Source: Jeotgalibacillus salarius
Lineage (GTDB): Bacteria > Bacillota > Bacilli > Bacillales > Jeotgalibacillaceae
Direction: 5' to 3'
Length of the DNA: 64,000 bases
Assembly: GCF_004405125.1 (NCBI RefSeq)
Contig: NZ_SORX01000005.1
Location: 62,001 to 126,000 of the forward strand
Under the pieces are notes generated by a model. That model was not told where the DNA came from. It worked only from the letters and a program-made list of their open reading frames with translations, and did not search any database. Below, piece after piece: positions 28,449-37,261 of the stretch. The position numbers and the translations under genes were made by a program. Numbering within the stretch: position 1 is the first letter of the stretch; each line of letters starts with the position of its first letter.

Positions 28449-28510
28449 TTTCCCCCGTGGCAGTAAGTGTCTGAACAACCGGGTAAGTTCAAATCTTCAA
28501 TAAGGGGGAA
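28449..28510 (+). promoter_or_regulatory. speD leader with potential Shine-Dalgarno sequestration
   Basis: TTCCCCC at 28450-28456 is complementary to GGGGGAA at 28504-28510, the speD ribosome-binding site. A second stem TGAAC/GTTCA (28472-28476, 28487-28491) lies inside. Closing the outer stem would hide the start site, so translational control is possible. I recognise no known riboswitch class. Confidence 0.35.
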
Positions 28511-28516
28511 CGATCA

Positions 28517-28897
28517 ATGGAAACGATGGGTCGTCATGTAATAGCTGAATTATGGGGCTGTGACTTTGAAAAGTTAAACAGCATGGAATTAATTGAACAG
28601 ACATTTGTAGATGCTGCGCTGAAATCAGGTGCTGAAGTAAGAGAAGTTGCATTTCATAAATTTGCGCCGCAGGGAGTAAGTGGAGTTGTGATTATTTCAG
28701 AATCACACCTAACGATTCACAGCTTTCCTGAACACGGTTATGCAAGCATAGATGTTTATACATGCGGAGATCTTGATCCGAATGTTGCAGCGAATCACAT
28801 TGCTGAATCACTTGGAGCTGAGACACGTGAAACGATTGAAGTACCACGTGGTATGGGTCCGGTCAAAGTGCCACAATCAACTGTACACGCAGGTTAA
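28517..28897 (+). CDS. speD: S-adenosylmethionine decarboxylase proenzyme
   Basis: A 126-residue class 1B enzyme that supplies decarboxylated AdoMet for spermidine synthesis. It self-cleaves between E62 and S63 ([19 protein letters not shown]); S63 becomes the pyruvoyl cofactor, with the proton-donor His in the same block and the catalytic Cys in VYTCGD. AAGGGGGAACGATCA precedes the ATG. In B. subtilis it is transcribed with gapB, but here a terminator, a repeat and a good promoter separate the two. Confidence 0.95.
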   Translation: METMGRHVIAELWGCDFEKLNSMELIEQTFVDAALKSGAEVREVAFHKFAPQGVSGVVIISESHLTIHSFPEHGYASIDVYTCGDLDPNVAANHIAESLGAETRETIEVPRGMGPVKVPQSTVHAG

Positions 28898-28987
28898 TCA
28901 GACAAAAGAGGTGCAAATTCGCATCTCTTTTTTATTTTCTGCAAAAAACTGATAAACTAATAGTATATAGATCGAGGAGGAGTTACA

Positions 28988-29371
28988 TTGGCCAAGTTAA
29001 AAGGAATATTTAAAAGGTTCAGCCAGGAATGTGAAACGGCGGACCGTCATCAGGAGAAAGAGCTCGAAACACGCTATTATAAAGTATCACTCGACAAAGT
29101 GTATGAACAGGTAAAGCAGTACTTTACTGGTTCGGAATATGAAATTTCATCAGAATCGAGAGACCATGGTGAAATTATGATCACACGTACGAAGAGTCCA
29201 AAAATGTTTCTTATTGCAACCGTTGTCAGTACGCGGCCAATGCACACAGCAGTGGACCTGAAAGCATCGACTGATCAAATGGTCGTTGGCGGTGCTTATC
29301 CAAAACTGAAAGAAGAGATTTTAGCTTGTTACCAGGCACTGGGAAGGGAAATGAGAGAGGCTGACAAATAA
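28988..29371 (+). CDS. Conserved cytosolic protein of unknown function
   Basis: A 127-residue soluble protein with no signal peptide or membrane segment. The start is TTG at 28988 with a strong GAGGAGGAG 5 bases upstream. It has a basic N-terminus (MAKLKGIFKRFSQE), a middle alternating region (YKVSLDKVYEQVKQYF) and a strand-rich C-terminal half (MFLIATVVSTRPMHTAVDLKA). I recognise it as a conserved hypothetical found near speD/nrdR in related Bacillales, without a known role. It stands as a single gene between speD and nrdR. Confidence 0.75.
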   Translation: MAKLKGIFKRFSQECETADRHQEKELETRYYKVSLDKVYEQVKQYFTGSEYEISSESRDHGEIMITRTKSPKMFLIATVVSTRPMHTAVDLKASTDQMVVGGAYPKLKEEILACYQALGREMREADK

Positions 29372-29442
29372 GTCGGACCCTTGTGATTTCAGACTTTTTT
29401 CGATATCATGAAAGGAAATAGATTCGATGTGGAGCTGGTGTA

Positions 29443-29904
29443 ATGAAATGTCCGTCCTGTCATGAAAATGCAACAAGAGTGATCGATTCCAGACAGGTTG
29501 ACGATGGGAAATCGATTAGACGCAGAAGAGAATGCGAAGATTGTCAATATCGGTTTACAACTTTCGAAAAAGTTGAAGAAATTCCGTTAATTGTTGTAAA
29601 ACGGGATGGTATACGTGAACAGTTCAGCAGAGACAAAATACTTCGAGGGTTGATCAAGGCATGTGAAAAACGTCCAGTGCCGTTCGAGGAACTTGAACAG
29701 ATTTCATCAGATATTGAAAGAGAACTTCGCAGTCAGGGTATATCTGAGACGCCCTCTGTCGACATTGGTGAAATGGTCATGGACAGACTTTCGTCAGTTG
29801 ATGAAGTTGCTTACGTCAGATTTGCGTCCGTTTACCGTGAATTTAAGGACTTAAATGTGTTTATTGAGGAAATGAAAGAACTTTTAAATAAAGAAAGAAA
29901 GTAG
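29443..29904 (+). CDS. nrdR: Ribonucleotide reductase transcriptional repressor NrdR
   Basis: A 153-residue regulator that binds NrdR boxes before ribonucleotide reductase genes in response to ATP and dATP. The N-terminal zinc ribbon has four cysteines (CPSC at 3-6 and CEDC at 31-34) and the arginine-rich [15 protein letters not shown]. An ATP-cone follows ([20 protein letters not shown], about 50-70). GGAGCTGGTGTA precedes the ATG. It is followed by a terminator and then dnaB, the usual Bacillus arrangement. Confidence 0.95.
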   Translation: MKCPSCHENATRVIDSRQVDDGKSIRRRRECEDCQYRFTTFEKVEEIPLIVVKRDGIREQFSRDKILRGLIKACEKRPVPFEELEQISSDIERELRSQGISETPSVDIGEMVMDRLSSVDEVAYVRFASVYREFKDLNVFIEEMKELLNKERK

Positions 29905-29931
29905 AGAGCAGTGATCTGCTCTTTTTTTTAG
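29905..29931 (+). terminator. Terminator after nrdR
   Basis: AGAGCAG and CTGCTCT form a 7-bp stem with a TGAT loop followed by eight T residues; dnaB begins 28 bases later, so some read-through is likely. Confidence 0.85.
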
Positions 29932-29958
29932 ATCGGCAATTAAGAAAGGTCTGAGCTT

Positions 29959-31317
29959 ATGACGAGTTTATGGAAAGAAATACAGCCATCAGATGCATAC
30001 AAAATTCAGTTGAACGGTCAGCTGAATGAGAAAGACAGGGAGCTGCTGTTGTACCTGTACCAGCCGCTGCTTGGAGCAGATGCAATCAGTCTTTACAATA
30101 TACTGTGGCTTGAAGTCGATCGCCATACCCTTGAAAGTGATGTGCGAACTCATAAAACTCTGATGGACCTGATGGCAGTTTCAATTGAGAGGATATTTCA
30201 GGCCAGAATCCGACTGGAAGGGATGGGCCTGCTGAAAACATATCTTAAAACAGGAGAATCTAAGGAATATGCTTATCAGCTGCAGCCACCGCTTAGCGCG
30301 AAAGCTTTCTTTGAAGATCCGATGTTAAGTGTTTTTTTATACCGTCAAATTGGAACGGGTCAGTTTCAAAGGCTGAAGAAAAAGTTTACGATTCCATTTG
30401 ATGATCTTCATACTTACGAAGAGGTCACCAGATCATTTCAGGATGTTTTTTATTCAGATGCAAAAGTTTCACCTCATATTCCTGAAAAAACAGAAGAAGG
30501 AAAAACACTGGTTTTCAGAGCAGAAAACAGTGGGGTTGCAGCTGATTTTCAAAACTTTGATTTTCATGCACTTTATGCCGGTCTGTCAGAAGCGATGGTT
30601 CCGCGTAAAGCATTAACCTATGATGTGAAACAGTTGATTGTGAAACTTTCATTGTTATACGGATTATCGGAGCAGGATATGAAAAACCCGATCCTCTCAT
30701 CAGTGACTGAAGAAGATAAAGTTGATAAAGAAGCGTTGCGAAAAGCATGCCGGGATTCATTCCAGCTTAAAAACAAATCTGCTTTACCAGCTTTAAAAAA
30801 GTATGCTGAAGCAAAGCCGGTTCAGGAATTACCAGGATCAGAAGACCAGACGCTCAAGTATTTAAAAAAGAGTTCTCCTGTTCAGGTACTGATTGATGCA
30901 TCAAAAGGTGTTAAGCCATCTACTGCTGAATTGCAACTGATCGACTATCTGATTCATGAGAAGAAATTACCTGATGAAGTGGTGAATGTGTTGATTCAGT
31001 TTGTATTACTGCGGACAAACATGAAACTGACAAAAGGCTTCACAGAACAGATTGCATCACAGTGGGTCAGAATCGGAATCGAAACAGCCGAGCAGGCAAT
31101 GGCAGAAGCGAAAAAAGAACATAAAAATTATTTAACCTGGAAAAAGTCAGGCGGTAACAAGCCTGCCAGAAAAGAAAAAACCATTCGCAAGGAAAAACTT
31201 CCGGAATGGTTTACTTCTGACGAATCAGAAGAATCAGAAGATCCGGCATTCCTTGAAGAGCGGGCACGCTATTTAAAAGAGCGTGAATTGAAAAAGCGTA
31301 AGGCGGGTGACGAATAA
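29959..31317 (+). CDS. dnaB: Replication initiation and membrane attachment protein DnaB
   Basis: This 452-residue protein is the Firmicute DnaB (not the helicase), which acts with DnaD and DnaI to load the replicative helicase DnaC and attaches the origin to the membrane. Two DnaB/DnaD-type domains are expected: the N-terminal winged helix (LYLYQPLLGADAISLYNILW near residue 32) and the C-terminal DDBH2 region (LIDYLIHEKKLPDEVVNVLIQ near residue 327), followed by a charged tail. The ATG at 29959 follows AAGAAAGGTCTGAGCTT. Its stop overlaps the dnaI start by one base (TAATG). Confidence 0.93.
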   Translation: MTSLWKEIQPSDAYKIQLNGQLNEKDRELLLYLYQPLLGADAISLYNILWLEVDRHTLESDVRTHKTLMDLMAVSIERIFQARIRLEGMGLLKTYLKTGESKEYAYQLQPPLSAKAFFEDPMLSVFLYRQIGTGQFQRLKKKFTIPFDDLHTYEEVTRSFQDVFYSDAKVSPHIPEKTEEGKTLVFRAENSGVAADFQNFDFHALYAGLSEAMVPRKALTYDVKQLIVKLSLLYGLSEQDMKNPILSSVTEEDKVDKEALRKACRDSFQLKNKSALPALKKYAEAKPVQELPGSEDQTLKYLKKSSPVQVLIDASKGVKPSTAELQLIDYLIHEKKLPDEVVNVLIQFVLLRTNMKLTKGFTEQIASQWVRIGIETAEQAMAEAKKEHKNYLTWKKSGGNKPARKEKTIRKEKLPEWFTSDESEESEDPAFLEERARYLKERELKKRKAGDE

Positions 31318-32255
31318 TGGATCCGATTAATAGAACAATCAGACGGTTATCCGGTTCTAATGAATTTCAGCAACGCTATGAAATGATGAAAAAAGAAATT
31401 TCATCTGATCCTGAAATTCAGCATTTTCTCCAGAAGAATCAAAACCTCCTGGCAAGGAATGCTGCTGATCAGGGAATGATTAAGCTTTATGAATTTATGA
31501 CAAGATCCAGAAAATGTGCTGATTGTCCAAGCCTGGCAGAATGTCGAAATACAATGAAGGGCTACGAACCAAAACTGATGATTCAAAATGGTTATATTGA
31601 TATGCAGTACGCACCTTGTCCGAAACAGATAGCTTCATCAGAACAGCGTAAAACTGAAAAACTTGTGCAAAGTATGTATGTACCTAAAGATGTACTGAAT
31701 GCTACTTTTGATCATGTGGACGTAGACAATCAAACAAGAATGAAGGCGCTTCAGGCAGCAGAAGATACCGTACGTCTACTCGTAGAAGATCCTGAACATT
31801 ATAAAGGACTTTATTTGTACGGGAAATTTGGTGTGGGGAAAAGTTATCTGCTTGGTGCCATTGCAAATGAATTAAAAAAACAAAATAAAGCAAGTTTCCT
31901 TATCTATTTTCCTGAATTTTTAAAAGAGATGAAGCAGTCTCTGGGAGATCAATCATTTTCAGGTAAAATTGATGCCGTTAAAAAATCATCTATACTGATG
32001 CTTGATGATATAGGAGCTGAATCGCTATCAAGCTGGGCAAGAGACGAAGTGCTCGGAACGATTCTTCAATACCGCATGGCGGAAGGATTACCTACATTTT
32101 TCAGTTCGAATTTTGATTACCTGGAGCTTGAGCACCATCTTACCTACTCACAGCGGGGTGAGGAGGAGCCCGTAAAAGCGGCGAGAATTATGGAAAGGAT
32201 AAAGTTTTTATCTTTTCCTGTTGAAATGAAGGGGAAAAATAAACGAAATACTTAA
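31317..32255 (+). CDS. dnaI: Primosomal helicase loader DnaI
   Basis: The 312-residue AAA+ ATPase loads the DnaC helicase. The N-terminal zinc-binding region holds CADC...C (KCADCPSLAECR near residue 66) and inhibits DNA binding in the family. Walker A is GKFGVGKS (about residue 169) and Walker B is LMLDDIGAES (about residue 228). The C-terminal arginine-rich sensor region follows (AARIMERIKFLS). Start overlaps the dnaB stop. In B. subtilis sporulation genes (ytxB/ytxC) follow, as I recall; here an intergenic repeat and thrS come next. No U-tailed terminator is visible; only a weak AT stem (AAATAAA/TTTATTT, 32272-32288). Confidence 0.94.
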   Translation: MDPINRTIRRLSGSNEFQQRYEMMKKEISSDPEIQHFLQKNQNLLARNAADQGMIKLYEFMTRSRKCADCPSLAECRNTMKGYEPKLMIQNGYIDMQYAPCPKQIASSEQRKTEKLVQSMYVPKDVLNATFDHVDVDNQTRMKALQAAEDTVRLLVEDPEHYKGLYLYGKFGVGKSYLLGAIANELKKQNKASFLIYFPEFLKEMKQSLGDQSFSGKIDAVKKSSILMLDDIGAESLSSWARDEVLGTILQYRMAEGLPTFFSSNFDYLELEHHLTYSQRGEEEPVKAARIMERIKFLSFPVEMKGKNKRNT

Positions 32256-32329
32256 AAATCGGTTATTGTTTAAATAAAGTGTTTATTTCAATTCATTACT
32301 AAGTCTTAAGATCAATCACCTATTATGTT

Positions 32330-32475
32330 CAGCGTTGATTGCAGTGGAAGGCGGGGACTGCAGCGTGAGAAGACGGTTAGGTGAGACCCCGCAGAGCTCT
32401 AGCTCGAGGAGGTAAGATGGGGCCAAAAAACGGCCCACGCGGAAAGCCTCCGCCTGGAACGGAGATCGAACGCCG
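32330..32475 (+). repeat. Structured intergenic repeat, copy 5
   Basis: Blocks GGCGGGGACTGC, GGTGAGACCCCGCAG, GAGGAGG and GGAAAGCCTCCGCCTG are present. GCGTG (32363) pairs with CACGC (32436), and terminal GCGTTGAT with ATCGAACGC (one bulge). It has the extra GGGCC/GGCCC arm as in copy 3. Confidence 0.87.
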
Positions 32476-32589
32476 AAAGTTTAAATTCAGAATATAGCTT
32501 GCTTTTCAAGGAAACCTAATCTAAAATGACACTTATCAAATCAATTTATAACCTAGAGGCATTGACAGGGACAACAATCATTTACAGCC

Positions 32590-32800
32590 GATTCAAAAGA
32601 GAGAGAGGACCAGGCTGAAATCCTCTCATGACGCGTGATGCATTTACCACCCTTGAGCCGTACAAGTGAAACATCGCAGTAATTTGTACCGGAAGCAGCC
32701 CGTTAGCTGAACCAGAGATTCTGGACTTATGTTCAGAAAGAAGGGTGGAACCGCGGGTTATTATAACTCCGTCCCTTTACCAGGGATGGGGTTTTTTTAT
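32590..32800 (+). promoter_or_regulatory. T-box leader of thrS (threonine)
   Basis: The conserved T-box AAGGGTGGAACCGCG is at 32741-32755. A terminator follows (CCGTCCCT...AGGGATGGGG then TTTTTTT, 32769-32799). Upstream is the stem I hairpin GAGAGGA/TCCTCTC. ACC at 32646-32648, followed by the usual A, is the likely specifier codon (Thr), though the fold was not computed. Uncharged tRNA-Thr would favour the antiterminator. A weak promoter (TTGCTT, 17 bases, TAAAAT, about 32500-32526) precedes it. Confidence 0.9.
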
Positions 32801-32831
32801 GTGCAAAAATTTAACTGAGGGAGTGTTTAAT

Positions 32832-34763
32832 ATGGAAGAACAAATTAAAGTGACTTTTCCTGATGGAAACAGTAAGGAGTATCCAAAGGGAATTACAGTT
32901 GAAAAAATTGCGTCATCAATTTCTTCAGGCCTAAAAAAGAAAGCTGTAGCCGGTAGAGTGAATGACCAGCTGCTTGACCTTCGCACGCCGCTTGAGCAGG
33001 ATTCAGCAGTTGCAATTTTAACGCCGGATGATGAGGAATCACTTGAAATTATGCGACACAGTTCAGCCCACCTGATGGCACAGGCTGTTAAGCGTCTTTA
33101 TCCGGATGCGAAATTCGGCGTTGGTCCGGTTATTGAAGGCGGATTCTATTATGACATTGATACAGATTCTTCAATCTCAACTGAAGATCTTCCCCGTATT
33201 GAAAAAGAGATGAAAAAAATTACTGGTGACAATATAAACGTTGAGCGTGAGGTTGTCAGCCGTGATGAAGCAATCAGCCGTTTTAAAGAAATCAATGACC
33301 CTTATAAGCTTGAACTGATTGAGGCCATTCCTGCTGATGAAGATGTAACAATTTACAAACAGGGAGAGTTTTTCGACCTTTGCCGTGGTATTCACGTACC
33401 ATCTACAAAGCACATTAAAGAATTTAAGCTTCTCAGTGTTGCCGGAGCTTACTGGAGAGGCGACAGTGACAATAAAATGCTGCAGCGTATTTATGGCACA
33501 GCATTCTTCAAAAAAGAAGATCTTGACCACCACCTGGAAATGCTTGAAGAAGCAAAACAGCGTGACCATCGTAAAATCGGTAAAGAGCTTGATCTTTTCA
33601 CAAGCTCTCAGCTGGTAGGACAGGGTCTACCGATCTGGCTGCCAAAAGGTGCGACAATCCGCCGTACAATTGAACGCTATATTGTAGATAAAGAAATCTC
33701 TCTTGGCTATGATCATGTGTACACGCCTGCACTGGGTAGCGCTGAACTTTATAAAACAAGCGGTCACTGGGATCACTATGAAGAAGGCATGTTCCCTCCA
33801 ATGGAAATGGATAATGAAACACTTGTCCTTCGTCCAATGAACTGTCCTCACCATATGATGGTCTACAAGCAGGATATTCACAGCTATCGTGAGCTGCCGA
33901 TCAGAATTGCAGAGCTTGGTTTGATGCACCGTTACGAAATGTCAGGCGCACTGTCAGGTCTTCAGCGTGTACGTGCCATGACGCTGAACGATGCACACAT
34001 ATTTGCGCGTCCTGACCAGATTAAAGAAGAGTTTCAGCGCGTTGTCCGTTTAATTGAAGAAGTATATAAAGACTTCGGTTTACATGAATATAAATTCCGA
34101 CTTTCTTATCGTGATCCAGAGGATACTGAAAAATACTTTGACGACAATGAAATGTGGGAAAAGGCTCAGGCTATGCTGAAAGAAGCAATGGACGATATGG
34201 GTCATGATTATTTTGAAGCAGAAGGTGAAGCGGCATTCTACGGACCGAAGCTCGATGTACAGGTAAAAACTGCAATTGGCAAAGAAGAAACGCTTTCCAC
34301 TGTTCAGCTTGACTTCCTGCTGCCTGAGCGTTTTGACCTAAACTATATTGCTGAAGACGGAAAGCAGCATCGTCCAGTAGTGATACACCGTGGCGTTGTA
34401 TCCACAATGGAGCGCTTTGTTGCTTTCCTGATTGAAGAACATAAAGGTGCATTACCTGCATGGCTGGCTCCAGTCCAGGTACAGGTCATTCCGGTTTCAC
34501 CATCTATTCACCTCGACTTTGCAAAAAAAGTACAGGATGAGCTTCAGCTCGCAGGTGCACGTGTAGAAGTTGATACGCGTGATGAGAAAATGGGCTACAA
34601 AATCCGTGAAGCACAAATGAAAAAGATTCCTTACATGCTTGTAGTAGGGGATAAAGAAATGGAAAATAACGAAGTGAACATCCGTAAATACGGTGAGCAG
34701 GATACAGAAACTGCCTCACTATCGGACTTCGCTCAACAGTTAAAACAGGAAATCACTCGATAA
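32832..34763 (+). CDS. thrS: Threonyl-tRNA synthetase
   Basis: A 643-residue class II synthetase. Domains in order are TGS (1-63), the editing/second additional domain (with [10 protein letters not shown] near residue 75 and the CRGIHVPST region), the catalytic core with motif 2 ([12 protein letters not shown], zinc-binding Cys) and motif 3 ([18 protein letters not shown]), then the anticodon-binding domain. The start is the ATG at 32832 with GAGGGAGTG before it. A longer in-frame reading from 32745 begins inside the T-box terminator and is discarded. Expression should follow tRNA-Thr charging through the T-box. Confidence 0.97.
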   Translation: MEEQIKVTFPDGNSKEYPKGITVEKIASSISSGLKKKAVAGRVNDQLLDLRTPLEQDSAVAILTPDDEESLEIMRHSSAHLMAQAVKRLYPDAKFGVGPVIEGGFYYDIDTDSSISTEDLPRIEKEMKKITGDNINVEREVVSRDEAISRFKEINDPYKLELIEAIPADEDVTIYKQGEFFDLCRGIHVPSTKHIKEFKLLSVAGAYWRGDSDNKMLQRIYGTAFFKKEDLDHHLEMLEEAKQRDHRKIGKELDLFTSSQLVGQGLPIWLPKGATIRRTIERYIVDKEISLGYDHVYTPALGSAELYKTSGHWDHYEEGMFPPMEMDNETLVLRPMNCPHHMMVYKQDIHSYRELPIRIAELGLMHRYEMSGALSGLQRVRAMTLNDAHIFARPDQIKEEFQRVVRLIEEVYKDFGLHEYKFRLSYRDPEDTEKYFDDNEMWEKAQAMLKEAMDDMGHDYFEAEGEAAFYGPKLDVQVKTAIGKEETLSTVQLDFLLPERFDLNYIAEDGKQHRPVVIHRGVVSTMERFVAFLIEEHKGALPAWLAPVQVQVIPVSPSIHLDFAKKVQDELQLAGARVEVDTRDEKMGYKIREAQMKKIPYMLVVGDKEMENNEVNIRKYGEQDTETASLSDFAQQLKQEITR

Positions 34764-34829
34764 AAGGTTAAAAATCTGCCGGAGCTATAAGCTTTTGATG
34801 AATTTAGAATTATTGATGATAAGCAAAAG

Positions 34830-34873
34830 AAAGGAAGACGATGCTCTGGAAACTGAGCATCGTCTTCCTTTTC
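34830..34873 (+). terminator. Terminator after thrS
   Basis: AAAGGAAGACGATGCTC and GAGCATCGTCTTCCTTT form a perfect 17-bp stem with an 8-base loop, ending in TTTTC. Confidence 0.93.
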
Positions 34874-34900
34874 GTTATATTATATTGAATAAATAACTTT

Positions 34901-35025
34901 GGTTCATTGCAGTGGAAGGCGGGGACTCCGGGACGATTAGCCTGTCAGCTGAGACCCCGCAGTCGAAGACGAGGAGGCTTAGTGCAGGCCGTCCGGAAAG
35001 CCTCCGACTGAAACGGAAATGAACC
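34901..35025 (+). repeat. Structured intergenic repeat, copy 6
   Basis: Terminal arms GGTTCATT (34901-34908) and AATGAACC (35018-35025) pair perfectly. Internal arms GGACG/CGTCC (34931, 34990), GCCTG/CAGGC (34940, 34985) and CTGAG/CTTAG (34949, 34978) pair. All conserved blocks are present. Confidence 0.9.
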
Positions 35026-35076
35026 GGTCACTTTTACAATACTGTAGAGTTGGCATGGAGAGCTCTGGCAGATTTT

Positions 35077-35553
35077 TTAACTTCCGCGTTCATATTCTTT
35101 TTCAGTTCCATCTTCGAATTTGATTTCTACTTCAATTGAATTAAAACCTTCTTCAATTTCAAAACCTTCAATCACTCTGTCGATCACTTCATCATCTTCC
35201 GTTTCAGGAGTGAAATCAAACTCGCTCAATACCGGCTGAATCTCCTGGAATGCGTCATCCCCTGACATCGTCATCATGTCACGCTCATTTTCATAGGAAG
35301 CTTCAATTTCGCTTCCCTCAGAATCGTATGAGATTTCAAAGTCGTTGTCGTTCCCTTCATAAGATGCGTCCATATCGAATTCGAGGAAAGTGATTCCCGC
35401 TTCCTCCTGATTCGCATTCCCGCCTTCTGATTCACTGGCCTGCTCAGTATCTTCAACTGGTTCAGGATTTTCGACAGTTTCATCTTCCTCGCCGCATGCA
35501 GTTAATAGCAGGCTCAAGCTGGTGACTGCTGTAATACCATATCGTTTTTTCAT
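35077..35553 (-). CDS. Acidic lipoprotein, YusW-like
   Basis: A 158-residue secreted lipoprotein. A basic N-terminus and hydrophobic stretch lead to the lipobox LLTAC, giving the lipidated Cys at residue 20. A highly acidic, low-complexity linker follows (EEDETVENPEPVEDTEQAS), then a strand-rich region with repeated acidic patches (FEISYDSEGSEIEASYE). The pattern resembles the YusW-like lipoprotein family of Bacillus, function unknown; this assignment is tentative. GGAGGTAATGTAA precedes the ATG on the minus strand. It is monocistronic and convergent with thrS. Confidence 0.78.
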   Translation of the reverse strand: MKKRYGITAVTSLSLLLTACGEEDETVENPEPVEDTEQASESEGGNANQEEAGITFLEFDMDASYEGNDNDFEISYDSEGSEIEASYENERDMMTMSGDDAFQEIQPVLSEFDFTPETEDDEVIDRVIEGFEIEEGFNSIEVEIKFEDGTEKEYERGS

Positions 35554-35790
35554 TTACATTACCTCCAGCAATTTATTGAATTACCTTAGGTTTAGCCGTT
35601 TAGAAAGATCTTAAAACTCATTTTGATAAATAAATAATTCTGAGTTAATGCTGTTATAAAGGATGATAAAATAATTCAATGAAAAAAATGCTTTTTAGCC
35701 TGCTGTAAAGGCAATAGATGATCATGTCATTTGTTACAGAATTAAATCTGTTTTCAAAAAAAGAATCATATTACGGAGGTATTTGTCGAA

Positions 35791-35841
35791 ATGGTGTTGC
35801 GTCAAGTTCACTTATCTGATATCATCAGTTTTGTTGATTAA
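35791..35841 (+). CDS. Possible 16-residue peptide upstream of the infC promoter
   Basis: ATG at 35791 opens a 17-codon frame ending in TAA at 35839-35841 (MVLRQVHLSDIISFVD). GGAGGT lies 10 bases upstream, a strong ribosome-binding site in an otherwise AT-rich stretch of about 240 bases (35554-35790) where I see nothing else clear. It ends 9 bases before the -35 of infC. No promoter was found for it, so it may be chance. Confidence 0.3.
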   Translation: MVLRQVHLSDIISFVD

Positions 35842-35850
35842 GAACTTGGA

Positions 35851-35879
35851 TTGACATTCAACTCATTAGTTGCTACAAT
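35851..35879 (+). promoter_or_regulatory. Promoter of infC-rpmI-rplT
   Basis: TTGACA at 35851-35856 is a perfect -35, and TACAAT at 35874-35879 a near-perfect -10, separated by 17 bases. Confidence 0.8.
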
Positions 35880-35907
35880 AGCTAGAGTGAATCGAATACG
35901 AATTTGT

Positions 35908-36045
35908 GTACAAGAAGAAGCACCCGCTTCTCACCTTCCCGGCTAACAAGCTGGATGGTAACACGCATTTATGAACTCTTTTAAGGGTAATATGTGCATG
36001 GCAGCGGGAGACTTCAGAAGTTTCCGGCTTTTTTTTATTGCTGAA
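35908..36045 (+). promoter_or_regulatory. L20 leader of infC-rpmI-rplT
   Basis: The leader carries AAGAAGAAGCACCCGCTTCTCACC and the GCTGG/GGTAAC elements typical of the Bacillus L20-binding leader. A terminator follows: AGCGGGAGACTT with AAGTTTCCGGCT around a CAG-type loop, then eight T residues (36003-36037). Excess ribosomal protein L20 is known to promote termination there. Confidence 0.8.
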
Positions 36046-36090
36046 AACATGTCACAATGGTATTCAAAATCAATCCGGAGGTGGATTACT

Positions 36091-36609
36091 ATTAGCAAGG
36101 ATAACACACAGATTAATGAAAGCATCCGTTCACGCGAGGTGCGTCTGATTGATCAAAACGGTGAACAGTTAGGTGTAAAATCAAAGAATGAAGCGCTTGA
36201 AATCGCAGCGCGCGTCAACCTTGACCTCGTTCTTGTTGCACCGAATGCAAAGCCGCCTGTTGGGAGAATTATGGATTATGGTAAATATAAATTCGAACAG
36301 CAGAAAAAAGAAAAAGAAGCACGTAAAAATCAAAAAATCATCAATTTGAAAGAGGTTCGTCTGAGCCCTGGAATTGAAGAACATGATTTCAATACAAAGC
36401 TTCGTAATGCACGAAAGTTCCTTGAAAAAGGCGATAAAGTAAAAGCATCGATCCGTTTCCGCGGACGTGCGATTACACACAAGGAAATCGGCCAGAGAGT
36501 GCTTGAGCGTTTCGCTGAGGAATGTAAAGACCTTTCCACAATCGAAACCAAGCCTAAAATGGACGGCCGTAGCATGTTCCTAATGCTTGCACCAACGAAC
36601 GAAAAGTAA
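36091..36609 (+). CDS. infC: Translation initiation factor IF-3 (ATT start)
   Basis: The 172-residue factor has the N-terminal domain ([21 protein letters not shown]), a lysine-rich linker ([14 protein letters not shown]) and the C-terminal 30S-binding domain ([13 protein letters not shown], ending [13 protein letters not shown]). I start at ATT 36091: GGAGGTGG at 36077-36084 is 6 bases upstream and the resulting M-I-S-K-D N-terminus agrees with Bacillus IF-3. ATG codons further upstream lie inside the leader terminator. Rare ATT initiation is a hallmark of infC and permits autoregulation by IF-3 itself. Confidence 0.95.
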   Translation: MSKDNTQINESIRSREVRLIDQNGEQLGVKSKNEALEIAARVNLDLVLVAPNAKPPVGRIMDYGKYKFEQQKKEKEARKNQKIINLKEVRLSPGIEEHDFNTKLRNARKFLEKGDKVKASIRFRGRAITHKEIGQRVLERFAEECKDLSTIETKPKMDGRSMFLMLAPTNEK

Positions 36610-36631
36610 TGATTTAAGGAGGATACTACTC

Positions 36632-36820
36632 ATGCCAAAAATGAAAACTCACCGTGGATCAGCTAAGCGTTTCAAGAAGACAGGTAAAGGGAAACTTAAG
36701 CGTTCACGTGCATTTACTAGTCACCTTTTCGCTAACAAGTCTACAAAAGCTAAGCGTAAGCTGCGTAAAGGCTCACTTGTGTCATCAGGCGATTACAAGC
36801 GCATCAAACACATGATCTAA
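36632..36820 (+). CDS. rpmI: 50S ribosomal protein L35
   Basis: A 62-residue basic ribosomal protein starting [18 protein letters not shown], with the conserved [17 protein letters not shown] block. The ATG at 36632 follows AAGGAGGATACTACTC; in-frame codons upstream overlap infC and are not used. It is about four residues shorter at the C-terminus than B. subtilis L35, ending at KRIKHMI. Second gene of the infC operon. Confidence 0.96.
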   Translation: MPKMKTHRGSAKRFKKTGKGKLKRSRAFTSHLFANKSTKAKRKLRKGSLVSSGDYKRIKHMI

Positions 36821-36860
36821 TACAAAAATAACGAACATGATTTATTAGGAGGTAATTATT

Positions 36861-37220
36861 ATGCCACGTGTTAAAGGTGGAATCGTTTCTCGTAAACGTA
36901 GAAAAAGAGTTCTTAAACTCGCAAAAGGTTATTATGGTTCAAAACACACGCTATACAAAGTAGCTAATCAGCAGGTAATGAAGTCAGGAAACTATGCTTT
37001 CCGTGACCGTCGTCAGAAGAAGCGTGACTTCCGTAAGCTATGGATCACTCGTATCAACGCAGCTGCTCGTACAAACGGCCTTTCTTATAGCCGTCTTATG
37101 CACGGACTTAAGCTTGCAGGTATCGATGTAAACCGTAAAATGCTTGCTGATCTTGCTGTTGCAGATGAAAAAGCATTCGCACAGCTTGCAGACGCTGCTA
37201 AAACAGAACTAAACAAGTAA
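36861..37220 (+). CDS. rplT: 50S ribosomal protein L20
   Basis: A 119-residue 23S rRNA-binding protein ([29 protein letters not shown]) with the long basic N-terminal tail and the globular end ([29 protein letters not shown]). It is needed early in 50S assembly and represses its own operon through the leader. TAGGAGGTAATTATT precedes the ATG. Confidence 0.97.
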   Translation: MPRVKGGIVSRKRRKRVLKLAKGYYGSKHTLYKVANQQVMKSGNYAFRDRRQKKRDFRKLWITRINAAARTNGLSYSRLMHGLKLAGIDVNRKMLADLAVADEKAFAQLADAAKTELNK

Positions 37221-37228
37221 TAATGATC

Positions 37229-37257
37229 AGACTGTCCTTTAATGGGCAGTCTTTTTA
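37229..37257 (+). terminator. Terminator after rplT
   Basis: AGACTGTCC and GGGCAGTCT form a 9-bp stem with one T-G pair, followed by TTTTTAT. Confidence 0.85.
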
Positions 37258-37261
37258 TGTG

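Larger units (their letters stand above)
34767..35081. repeat. Long inverted repeat after thrS and the lipoprotein gene
   Basis: GTTAAAAATCTGCCGGAGCT (34767-34786) recurs inverted at 35061-35081 as AGCTCTGGCAGATTTTTTAAC, with one mismatch and one added T. The left arm begins just after the thrS stop; the right arm holds the stop codon of the convergent lipoprotein gene. Between them lie the thrS terminator and repeat copy 6. Confidence 0.7.

Noticed and set aside
29370-29400. Terminator after the unknown gene at 28988
   Set aside because: Only a 5-bp stem (AAGTC/GACTT) with a long loop before TTTTTT; too weak to list.
32745-32831. N-terminal extension of thrS by 29 codons
   Set aside because: It begins inside the T-box and terminator, has no ribosome-binding site, and thrS from 32832 has the normal family length.
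35971-36090. N-terminal extension of infC from an ATG in the leader
   Set aside because: The codons lie in the L20 leader terminator; the ATT start has a consensus ribosome-binding site.
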